Origin: Posidonia oceanica
Lineage: Eukaryota > Streptophyta > Magnoliopsida > Alismatales > Posidoniaceae
Length of the DNA stretch: 64,000 bases
Assembly: GCA_037176725.1 (NCBI GenBank)
Contig: JAZBRS010000050.1
Coordinates: 10,310,001 to 10,374,000 of the forward strand
Reading direction: 5' to 3'
A program made the translations under genes and the position numbers. The notes beneath the pieces are model-generated. The model saw only the letters and a list, made by a program, of their open reading frames with translations, had not been told where the DNA came from and did not search any database. Position 1 is the first letter of the stretch, and each line of letters starts with the position of its first letter. Shown here one piece after another: positions 56,601 to 64,000 of the stretch.

Positions 56601-59600
56601 TAAGGTCAAATTTCTTTTGTTAAAATGACAAAAATGACACTGCCGCTACCATGTTAAACAAGTCCATTGTTCAATCAAGTATCAATTTTTTTTCTGCAAA
56701 TGTCCAATTAGATGGAATTCTAAATTATGTAAAATAAACCATGTATCTAACACAGTGTGACTTTGCTGGTTGGCATTGTTAAATGTACATGAACTAAAAA
56801 AATAAAATAGGCATAGTTACCACTTGTGTCTTATATTGTATTATGCATTGATTGCTAATCATATTCTGTTTAACTAAGATCTTTGTAATTTTAGACCTTT
56901 CTTGAGTGCCATTATCTTTGATGTTGAAAGTAATTAATAAACCATAATAAATAAGAAAGTATAAGGAATACTTGAGTTATTTAAGGGTAAACCTTTGCTC
57001 CTCCCAATTTAGCATCCTGTGACCTTCTCAAGAGTCGATACTCATCACTAACATAAGAAACAAGTCACTCAAAAACAAACACTTCTTTTTCGTATCAAAT
57101 CCAGTAGAAGATAGAGAATAGGGAGATAAAAGAGTATATTTTATTAATCTTGTGTAGTTACATGTATATATAGAGTCTATTAGATACCTTAGACTTGACT
57201 GGATATCCAACAATCCGTTTACCTATATAGACTTACATGATCTCTAACACTCCCTCTCAAGCTGGAGCATACATATCAATCATGCCCAGTTTGATACATA
57301 AAGACCGAAAAACACCAACACTTAAACCTTTGGTGAAGATATGTGCCAACTGCTCTGAAGATTGAGTGTAAGGTGTAGAAATGACCCCCTTCATCACAAG
57401 ATCTCTCACGTAGTGACAGTCAACCTCAATGTACTTCGTGTACTCATGGAAGGTGGGATTGTTTGCAATGAATATAGCAGCTTGGTTATCACACCACATG
57501 GACATGGGAAGCTCATCATCGAAACTAAGCTGCTCCAAGAATGACTTGATCTATATCATCTCGCACGTTGTCTACGCCATGGACCTATATTCTGCCTCTA
57601 CACTGGACCTTGACACCACATTCTGCTTCTTGTTTCGCCAGGTGACAAGATTGTCTCCTACATAAGTACAAAAGCCAGATGTGGATTTTCTGCCTCCACG
57701 ATCTCCTGCATATCCTGAGTCTGAATAAACCATGATCCTTGTGTGACCATTCCTCCTGTAGACTAGACCTTTTCCTGGAGCACCTTTAACATAAGACAGG
57801 ACAGGAAGGACTCCAATCCAGTGTATTCTCCTGGGCTCATGTATAAATTGGCTGAGAAGACTGACTGCATATGAGATATTAGGTCGAGTCACTGTCAGAT
57901 AGATGAGTTTCCAAATCAATCGTCTGTACTGACTAGGCTCCTCTAACAAGTCCGAGCTAGTATCCCAAAACGTAGGTGTCTCCTCGATAGGTGTGTTTTC
58001 TGGTTTGCACCTTAGAAGGTCTGTTTTTTGTAGAAAATCTAAGACATTTTCTCTGTGATAGTGCCATTCTTTCATTTACATAGGTAAACTCAATCCTAAG
58101 GAAATAACGTGGCTTTCCCATATCCTTTGTGACAAAGTGAGTGTGAAGATGTTGTTTGATCTCTGCAATGTCCTTCACATCACTGCCTGTCACCAATATG
58201 TCATCTACATATACTGCCAGAATAGCACAGCCATTAGTAGTCTTCCTGTAGAAGACTGGATGATCAACGGCACATTTCTGGAACCCACCAGCTAGAACCA
58301 CCTCACTGAATTTTTCAAACCATGCTTGGGGACTTTGTTTGAGTTCATAAATCGTCTTCTTTAGTCTGCACATACGATGCTCTCTCTGAACAACATAACC
58401 TGGAAGTTGCTCCATAAGCACAAACTCTGTCAGATTTCCATATAAGAAGGCATTCTTAACATCCAACTGGCATAACTCCCAAGAGTAGTTGATAGTTATA
58501 GACAGAATGATCCTGATAGAATTCATACGGGCGACAGGAGAAAAGGTCTCTGCGTAGTCAATGTCATATATCTGAGTGAAGCCTCGAGCAACCAGTCGGG
58601 CCTTGTATCTGTCGATGTTGCCGTCCGCCTTATACTTGATCGTGTATATCCATTTACAGGTGACTACTGTAGTCCCAACAGTGCGGATCACTAACTCCTA
58701 AGTACCACGAGTGGTCAATGCAGCAAGTTCCTCATCCATTGCAGCCTTCTAGTGAGGAAGAGACAGTGCCTCCTGTTGATTCCTGGGAATGGACTATGAA
58801 GAAAGAGACAATGCAAAACTGCAGAATCGATGGTGAAAAGAGGCATAAGACACAAAATTGGAGATTAGATGAGCAATGGAAGAGCGACTACCTTTTCGAA
58901 GGGCAATAGGAATGTCTGAGGGGCCGAGGAGCGGATTTGCAACTGCAGAGGAGTCTGGTTCAGTCGGAAGAGGTGCTGGTGTGCTCTGGCGACGACGATA
59001 TACCTGTAAAAGGTGATCTACCTGCAAAACCTGTGGATGCACAATAGAGCTTTCTGGAGACACGACATCCTGAAGCTCAACCACAGATAGAAGGGGAACA
59101 GACTCAACTAGAGTTGGAGACGCATTAGAGTAATGCATAGACTCACAAAAGGTGACATCGGTCGAGACAAAATACCGTCGTGTAGGAGGATGAAAACATC
59201 GATAACCTTTTTGACTTCTAGAATACTCCACAAAGATGCATTTTATGGACCTAAGAGACAACTTGTCTAGATCAAGGAATAGATCTGAACAAAAGCCACA
59301 CAGCCAAAAACCTAAGGAGTTACAAGAAACAAACATGTGTCAGGTTTAAGACGACGGATAGGAACCTCACCCCTGAGAGGACCAGAAAGCATCCTATTTA
59401 TGAGGTATATGGCTGTAAGAACAGCATCAGACCACAAATATTTTGGGACATGCATATATGACGTGATAGTACGAGTAACATCCAAGATATGTCTATGCTT
59501 ATGTTCTGCGACTCCATTTTATTGTGAAGTATGAGGACATAAGTCTGATGTATAATGCCTAATGAAACACAAAAAGATGCAATTTTTGTTTGGACAAACT

Positions 59601-62600
59601 CAAGAGCATTATCAGTATGCAAAAACTTTGGAGTAACATCAAATTGATTTTTTATTTCTAAAAGAAAAGTTTTGAGTACATCATAAATATGACCACGGTT
59701 TTTAAGCAAATAGATCCAAGATGTTCTCGAGAAATCATCAAAAAAAACAATGTAATATCTATGACCAGACACTGATGGAACTCTAGCCAGACCAGACATC
59801 ACAATGAACTAACTCAAATAAACTAGGATTCGATACAATACGTAAGTTTTTAAAGAAAGCACAATAGTGCTTACCTAACTGACACGACTCATAATCAAAT
59901 TGGGACACAGAACACCACGGTAAAATCTGCTGTAACTTCTGATGAGACGGATGACCTAATCGATAGTACCAAATTGTGGAAGACTCAGATGTAGATGCCA
60001 CAGATGCTAATCCTCGAGGTATATCATCGGAAATTAGCTGGTACACACCATTCCCTCGCTCACGGCTCAAATCAATCCTCCTTCCCGTCTGTAAATCCTA
60101 AAAGGTACAATGAAAAGGGAAAAAAGTGACAGAACAACATAACTGCTTAGTAATTGCACTAATTGAAAGCAGATTAATAGGAAATCAGACACAAAAAGAA
60201 CATATTCAAGAGGTAGTTGTGAAGAGGCTTGCACAACCCCTTCACCAGAGATAGGACAAGATCGGCCATCAGCAATTGCTAGAAAGTTTAGACAAGTTAG
60301 TAAACGGACTTTTTGTATCTTACATGTGTGAGGAGACACTGGAATCAATAATCTAGGAAGACTGCCTGGATGCAAGGAAAGCACTAGTACCTGAGGAGGT
60401 TACTTGCGTTGCAGTGGCAGCGGAATCAGTGACCTTTAGTTGTAGGAGCCGCTCATAGTCAGCCTGAGAAACAGTAAAAATCTGATCATCATTGGTCAGA
60501 GCAACAGGTGGAGACTCTATAGTAACATGTGCTGTCTGTGGTCTGTCAATCAGATCCCAACATCGGTCAGCTCAATGTCCTAGTCTGCCATAATGTGTAC
60601 ACTTGGGACGTCCACCACTATCAGAATGTCCTCATCTATTGCCACAGTAACCTCCATGTCCACGTCCCCTAGTAGCAGCCATCGCGAATGATTCTGGAGT
60701 AGAAGTGGAAGCAGAAGGCCCTGTAGAAACCCGTAATGATTTGGAGAAAACCGTGTGTAGATTTGGAAGACTGTCTGTACCCAAAATCTGTTCGCGAATC
60801 TATGAATTGAGATCTAAATTTAGGCTGAAGAGGTAGATAGACACTGCAAGTTCTTCCCGATACCTTTTCATCTGACTGACATCGCCCGTAAGAGGGTGAT
60901 ACATCTCCAGCTCATCAAGTAAGGCACGTAAATGAGTGAAGTGTTCCTGTACTGAACGTTTACCTTGACAAATGGTGAACAACTGTTCATATACTTCGAA
61001 AACTCGGGAGATGTTTTTCTCATGACCATATGTGAGTCGACATGTATCCCAGATCTTATCTTGGCTAGCCTTAATAACATGACAGCACATGCAATTTGCT
61101 GTTACATACTATTCCCAAGCTCTGTCACAATGGCTGCATCATCCGCACACCAATCTTCATATGCAGTATCATTACTGTCCGGAGGAGGCTGTGTAAGATA
61201 CTTCAATTTTCGATGTGCAATACAGAATGTTTCGAAGTTTTAGGACCACAGAAGGTAGTTTGTGCCATTTAACTTCTCAGAGGTACCACCTAGATGTTTA
61301 ACTAGTGACTTCCGAGAGGCCATAATATATTACAAATGCAAACTAACACCAATATATAATTTGAAAAACAGAGAAGTGAACCAGACTGCTCACCAAACGA
61401 TATGGATGTGACGTATCCACACCCGAAGGAGACTGGAGACGGAGGAGGGGCCTAGAACATGGCCTGAACCGCGAAACGGCGGCACGGGAGGGGCTGGACT
61501 GTCCCTACACAAGACGGAGGGAGACGGGAGCCCTCACCGGCAGTAGGACATCAGCCGGAGGAGGGCTGGAAGGCCGGACTATGGCTTGCGGCGGCCTGAA
61601 GGGGGCTGGACGGTGGCCTACAGCGACCTAGAGGGGCCGGGAAGGCCTGGACTGCGGTCGGAGAGGCTAGTCGGCGGCGGGTAGGGTGGCCGGAGGGCCT
61701 GGACGGCGGCGGAAGGTGGCCGGAGGGCCTGAACGGCGGCGATGGGTGGTGGTAACAGCTAGGGTTTATCTTCTTTGTTTTGGTACCATGTAGAAGATAG
61801 AGAATAGGGAGATAAAGAGTATATTTTATTGATCTTGTGTAGTTACATATATATATATAGTCTATTAGATATGCTAGACTTGATTGGATATCCAATAACC
61901 CGTTTACCCATATAGACTAACTACATGATCTCTAACAAATCCTAATTTAAGCCAGTTTAAACCAGTTCAAATAAGGTTTACTTTCTATTGATACATGCTC
62001 TGTGGTACCTGTGGCACACTCTATGATGTCCTTTTATTTATGTTTTCCATGTTTAGTTAGATTGCTTGGAAATATTCTTCGGGTGCTGCTAAATTAAACT
62101 AGGCAAAGTTATTTTTCTCTAAAAGTTATTGTACATTCAATTGATATACAGTTTGTATTTTGTAATTCAATAGCTATGCTGCTTGCAAAGTTGCAATACA
62201 TTGAAGGCTTCATTTATGAGCATCTTGACTCCACATTGCATGTGTATGAGTTTTCTAATCAAGGTATGTGAATTATTTCTTCCACTTCTTAGCATTTGAT
62301 TGGGTATCTTATGATCATGTAGGAAAGGAGTTATGCACCCTAACCAGGGAGACCCACAAATGGCTTTAGATAGGGCCAAGTCTGTCTCTGTTTCCACAAA
62401 AGATCAGCCGAAGAAAATCAGCATCAGTTATGGAGATGCTGCTAAGTTCATGTCTTATATTAAGGTCAGATAGTTGCCTTTTGTTTCACATTTTGCCCGT
62501 GGTTATATGTCTAATGCTCCTTTTTAGGGTTAGATAGCTGCCTTTTGTTTCAAAATGTGCCCATGGCAATGGCCTTCTGATAAAGCAGGATAACTGTACT

Positions 62601-63417
62601 TTTTTTAGTAGTACTGCGATAGGTTCAAGGTCAAATTGCATGAAGTTGTAGTTCTTATTTTTGTATGTATTCCTGCAAAGTTGTTTACCAACAACCAGCG
62701 GCTTCTATCCGGTAGGAGCCCAATTGCAGCATTATCACCATCACTGTCCGCAGCTGTCTCTGCAATACATAAACCATGTTGCATGATCTTTTGTGTGGTG
62801 TTTTTGATGTCTTGAACTGTTATAAACAAAGACATTGTTAAAAGAAAATAACTTTGTCACCGGCTACGCTAGAAACTTTGCTATTGAATGTAGAATGTGG
62901 GTGCACGTGTTTCAAAGGAACAAGTTTGTCTCACAATTGGCCAAAATCAAGAAACTTTGGTCATTTGCTTCGGAAATCCTTGTGCTTCCTGATGATACTA
63001 AGCTTGTTGCTAGTTTGCTTTTGAATTAAGTGATTTTCTTCCATTGCATTTCAGATAAGCAGGAGACAACATCAATTGGTCAAGAACATAAAGCATTCTG
63101 ATGATGGCATTCAGTCCAAGTCACTTAATCGGGTGCTTGGTGATATCAAGGGATTTAATTTACAGCCTTATGAGGCATTTGAGGAGGAGGAAAGAAAGAG
63201 GTTGCACGAGCATTGGTTGGTGTCATTAATCATATGGTTGTTTTCTTTTGGTTAATTTTGTTTCAAGTATTATTATGGATCTTGCAGGTTACAATTGGCA
63301 TGCAAAGATCTCCCTGCTTACTTCGAGTACCATAGAGAGCAGAGAGGACTAAGAGAGTTATGGAGACAATCTTTAGTTCAGGAACTTGCTGAAAAAGAGG
63401 AAATCAGCACTGACGAG
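50325..63417 (+). CDS. NFRKB-like protein (INO80-complex subunit type), seven coding exons, 3' end outside window
   Basis: Host nuclear gene, spliced. Exons are 50325-50645, 50755-50891, 55666-55779, 55862-55945, 62323-62464, 63055-63215 and 63286/63288-63417; for the last, the acceptor CTTGCAG places the start at 63288. All introns are GT/AG and phases match, giving 363 codons so far. The start MAAGQQKKRLNATSITRF fits the family. LENLTEVLSYE joined to VWENHLSESERSFLIQFLP is the DEUBAD-like core of NFRKB proteins. SSSLCSGNLHPDA, NPEKELFGN, GDAAKFMSYIK and SKSLNRVLGDIKGFNLQPYE follow in the order I recall for plant homologues such as At5g13950. NFRKB is a subunit of the INO80 chromatin remodeller. 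The identification is from memory of the family. No stop occurs in the joined frame despite about 12 kb of intronic transposons, so it may be functional. Confidence 0.82.
50755..50891 (+). CDS. NFRKB-like gene, coding exon 2
   Basis: Acceptor TTCTCAG after a 22-base T run. It encodes VWENHLSESERSFLIQFLP through EENLNFGNPFNRW. It ends in phase 2 at TG|GTAAGAC. Confidence 0.87.
50892..51680. other. NFRKB-like gene intron 2, first part
   Basis: AT-rich intron sequence with no further gene. A frame at 51120-51508 is not conserved-looking. The intron (50892-55665) also holds the MITE and the TRIM-like element. Confidence 0.6.
51681..52420. mobile_element. MITE, 740 bp, with GC-rich core (PIF/Harbinger-like)
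   Basis: Ends TGTTGCGTTTGGAAACGCTT (left) and AAGCGTTTCCAAACGCTACCT (right) are inverted repeats sharing GCGTTTGGAAACGCTT. They are flanked by TAA on both sides (51678-51680, 52421-52423), as for PIF/Harbinger. The middle (51838-52166) is a CCG/CGTCGTC-rich microsatellite-like stretch. It is in intron 2 of the NFRKB-like gene. hAT or another superfamily is not excluded, as a 3-bp duplication is weak evidence. Confidence 0.72.
51838..52166. repeat. (CCG/GTC)n GC-rich trinucleotide tract
   Basis: Irregular GCCGCC, CGTCGT and CCACCG units in a GC-rich block within an AT-rich intron. It gives long open frames in several phases, which are not genes. Confidence 0.85.
53610..54561. mobile_element. 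952-bp hAT-type MITE with CACGTG palindromes
   Basis: TIRs CATAGAATCAAACATCG and (complement of the right end) CATAGAATTAAACGTCG, flanked by the 8-bp duplication TGCGTGAT (53602-53609, 54562-54569). This is the hAT signature. The left part has tandem GACACGTGTCGG words, including the perfect palindrome CCGACACGTGTCGG (53648-53661). The right part has related ACGACACGTTTCC words in inverse order. It has no coding capacity and is nested in the TRIM-like element. Confidence 0.85.
54635..54846. repeat. Trinucleotide microsatellite (TAC/TGC)n
   Basis: About 70 units of CTA/CTG-type triplets. The leucine-rich or tyrosine/cysteine-rich frames across it are artefacts. Confidence 0.95.
55203..55590. 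repeat. Diverged 199-bp tandem duplication in intron 2
   Basis: AAGAATCTGAATCATTCTCA at 55203 and AAGAATCTGATTGATTTTCA at 55402 begin two copies. Both contain ATAGACTAG, AGACATAAGATTGAT and GCCTGT.TAAAATAATT. Confidence 0.8.
55666..55779 (+). CDS. NFRKB-like gene, coding exon 3
   Basis: Acceptor CTTCCAG. The first G completes the Trp begun in exon 2. It encodes SSSLCSGNLHPDAVLHH and LYYPGLKKYHH, and ends in phase 2 at CATGG|GTGCGC. Confidence 0.82.
55862..55945 (+). CDS. NFRKB-like gene, coding exon 4
   Basis: Acceptor TTGACAG after an 82-bp intron. It encodes IVKKLQKWKKRWLSCKNPEK through ELFGNLL and ends in phase 2 at TTAAG|GTTGGT. Joining to 62323 gives an unbroken frame (LLRKGVMHPN). Confidence 0.82.
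55946..57102. other. NFRKB-like gene intron 4, part before copia element 2
   Basis: AT-rich with no gene seen. It ends with the AATCC duplication (57098-57102). Confidence 0.65.
57103..57249 (-). repeat. 3' LTR of copia element 2
   Basis: 147 bp; the element strand starts TGTTAGAGATCATGTA. Similar to 61789-61937 with several differences. Confidence 0.9.
57257..58691 (-). pseudogene. copia element 2 reverse transcriptase and RNase H
   Basis: RT reads well from 58691 with TVVTCKWIYTIKYKADGNID, YKARLVARGFTQIYDIDYAE and LKKTIYELKQSPQAWFEKFS; YVDD lies at 58200-58211. A frame change near 58070 leads to RNase H with YSDSGYAGDRGGRKSTSGFC, NKKQNVVSRSSVEAEYRSMA and, in the last part, MSMWCDNQAAIFIANNPTFH. 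The catalytic acidic residues are kept over long stretches, so it is better preserved than copia element 1. Confidence 0.92.
58692..60070 (-). pseudogene. copia element 2 integrase
   Basis: GAG-pre-integrase (60070-59783) has TIWYYRLGHPSHQKLQQILP and YESCQLGKHYCAF, giving the zinc-binding H and C residues except one Cys changed to Tyr. The core (59802-59398) has SGHRYYIVFFDDFSRTSWIY and HTDNALEFVQTK. The tail (59336-58794) has SLRSIKCIFVEYSRSQKGYR. Stops near 59500 and 59340 and small shifts separate the pieces. Confidence 0.87.
60071..61323 (-). pseudogene. copia element 2 gag and protease
   Basis: Gag begins near 61323 (ATGGCCTCTCGGAAGTCACT) with LNGTNYLLWS, and continues with VFEVYEQLFTICQGKRSVQE and MKRYREELAVSIYLFSLN (61090-60800). 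The knuckle at about 60600-60560 reads CTHYGRLGH.ADRCW, with the second Cys changed to Tyr and a stop inside. The protease region (60384-60067) is truncated at the active site; LNFLAIADGRSCPISGEGVV and LPLEYVLFVSDF are recognisable. Confidence 0.8.
61324..61788 (-). other. Leader of copia element 2
   Basis: GC-rich leader with repeated GGCCGGAGGGCCTGGACGGCGG words (about 61690-61745) and the primer site at 61773-61788. No gene. Confidence 0.65.
61789..61937 (-). repeat. 5' LTR of copia element 2
   Basis: 149 bp, TG...CA on the element strand; target duplication AATCC follows at 61938-61942. Confidence 0.92.
61943..62322. other. NFRKB-like gene intron 4, part after copia element 2
   Basis: Short intron remainder. 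A possible exon at 62174-62264 is discussed among the rejected items. No other feature. Confidence 0.6.
62323..62464 (+). CDS. NFRKB-like gene, coding exon 5
   Basis: Acceptor CATGTAG. It encodes KGVMHPNQGDPQMALDRAKS, then KISISYGDAAKFMSYIK, and ends in phase 0 at AAG|GTCAGA. Confidence 0.85.
62465..63054. other. NFRKB-like gene intron 5
   Basis: Duplicated TTAG.TAGCTGCCTTTTGTTTCA words (62466 and 62530). No gene. Confidence 0.7.
63055..63215 (+). CDS. NFRKB-like gene, coding exon 6
   Basis: Acceptor ATTTCAG. It encodes ISRRQHQLVKNIKHSDDGI, then SKSLNRVLGDIKGFNLQPYE and EERKRLHEHW, and ends in phase 2 at CATTG|GTTGGT. Confidence 0.88.
63288..63417 (+). CDS. NFRKB-like gene, coding exon 7
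   Basis: Acceptor CTTGCAG. It encodes LQLACKDLPAYFEYHREQRG and LWRQSLVQELAEKEE, and ends in phase 0 at GAG|GTTTGT. Further exons must lie to the right. Confidence 0.87.
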
Positions 63418-64000
63418 GTTTGTTTAAAAAATTTTCTTACTTGATTTGCTAATTGAGGGCTGAAAAGAAGAAATGAACACTGATGAGACAATCCATAGTC
63501 ACAAGTCATCTATATGCTAATTGCCGGGTCTTCTTGGTGAGATCCTTTTATACAAGTGTTGATTTACTTCCGATGCTCTAAAATCTGTAGTATGCATATA
63601 AAATTCACATGACTTTAATATTATCAGGTCTCTCGTATTGTTGTTAAGAACTTACAGATGGACTTGTATTTAAGGTTCTAAATGTCAATTTCATATCGAA
63701 CTTTAGCAAGTTGAAAAACAAATACGTGTCGGCAATATGTCGGTATATCAGTATCGTGTCGGTGGAAACATAGTAAAAAAAATCCACATTTGTTTAGAAA
63801 ATTTCCATGTCGATATCGTGTCAGAGTCATGTAAATTAAAATAAGACACATGCCAGCGAAATTTCGACATTTGGTACTATATTTGTATTTAACATGTTTA
63901 TATTTCTTTGTGAAACCAAATTTGAAATCTGATATGGTTTCACATGAACTGTTAGTTTTGCATTATCCTCTATGATTTATACCAGGTCTTTTTATTGGGT
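63418..64000. other. NFRKB-like gene intron 7, with fragment related to the 53.6-kb MITE
   Basis: At about 63690-63880 TACGTGTCGGCAATATGTCG and GTGTCGGTGGAAACATAGT match the right part of the 53610-54561 element in reverse orientation. An acceptor-like ACCAG at 63985 could open the next exon, but too little follows to judge. Confidence 0.55.

Larger units (their letters stand above)
57103..61937 (-). mobile_element. Ty1/copia element 2 in intron 4
   Basis: 4,835 bp with LTRs 57103-57249 and 61789-61937 and exact AATCC duplications (57098-57102, 61938-61942). On the minus strand the 5' LTR is followed by TGGTACCAAAACAAAG (primer site). The 3' LTR is preceded by CTTGAGAGGGAG. Domains run gag, CCHC, protease, integrase, RT, RNase H from right to left. 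The last base pair of the 3' LTR has changed from CA to CT on the element's strand. Many stops make it inactive. It lies antisense to the NFRKB-like gene. Confidence 0.94.

Noticed and set aside
62174..62264. Possible extra exon of the NFRKB-like gene between exons 4 and 5 (AG before, GTATGTG after)
   Set aside because: No phase lets it join both neighbours without a stop, whereas exon 4 joins 62323 directly in frame.

Overview
The window is eukaryotic, and almost certainly a flowering plant, probably a eudicot. The evidence is nested Ty3/gypsy and Ty1/copia LTR retrotransposons with plant-type primer-binding sites, an L1-like LINE, plant MITEs, and a spliced plant nuclear gene with GT/AG introns. 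No bacterial genes, rRNA, tRNA or CRISPR were seen. Everything here comes from reading the sequence; no database search was run.

Bases 1 to about 38,900 are a nest of retroelements. The oldest layer is a minus-strand Ty3/gypsy element (gypsy1; pol is cut by the left edge of the window). Its gag is split by a complete gag-only copia-type element (5656-11294, target duplication CATTC). Its 5' region is split by a second minus-strand gypsy element (gypsy2, 12434-33901, target duplication GCAGG) of the Tat/Ogre type, with a second RNase H-like domain before integrase. The 5' LTR of gypsy2 is itself split by a 4.07-kb solo LTR (27627-31692, target duplication CATGC). A truncated second copy of the gag-only element (35646-38941) follows, then a decayed LINE (38942-40830).

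Bases 40,800 to 64,000 are gene space. A plus-strand gene with seven coding exons in frame (50325-63417, continuing off the right edge) resembles the plant NFRKB / INO80-complex subunit family (At5g13950-like). A GC-rich stretch near 42.4-42.76 kb may hold its 5' UTR exon. The introns and upstream region carry a 510-bp hAT MITE (43475-43984), a degenerate plus-strand copia element (44433-49508), a 740-bp GC-rich MITE (51681-52420), a TRIM-like element (52750-55064) containing a 952-bp hAT MITE (53610-54561), and a minus-strand copia element (57103-61937, target duplication AATCC). Splice phases agree across all of these, so the gene may still be functional.

The observations most worth a second look are these. 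Perfect 18-bp palindromes with the shared layout GCGT-NNN-ACGT-N'N'N'-ACGC occur in both gypsy families with different arm sequences. The gag-only copia family has lost pol and apparently the CCHC knuckle, and its spacer repeats the PBS/LTR junction. Gypsy1 has two retropepsin-like domains plus a G-patch. A tandem array of short hairpins lies downstream of gypsy2 pol. LTR divergence in gypsy2 changes abruptly at the solo-LTR insertion point.
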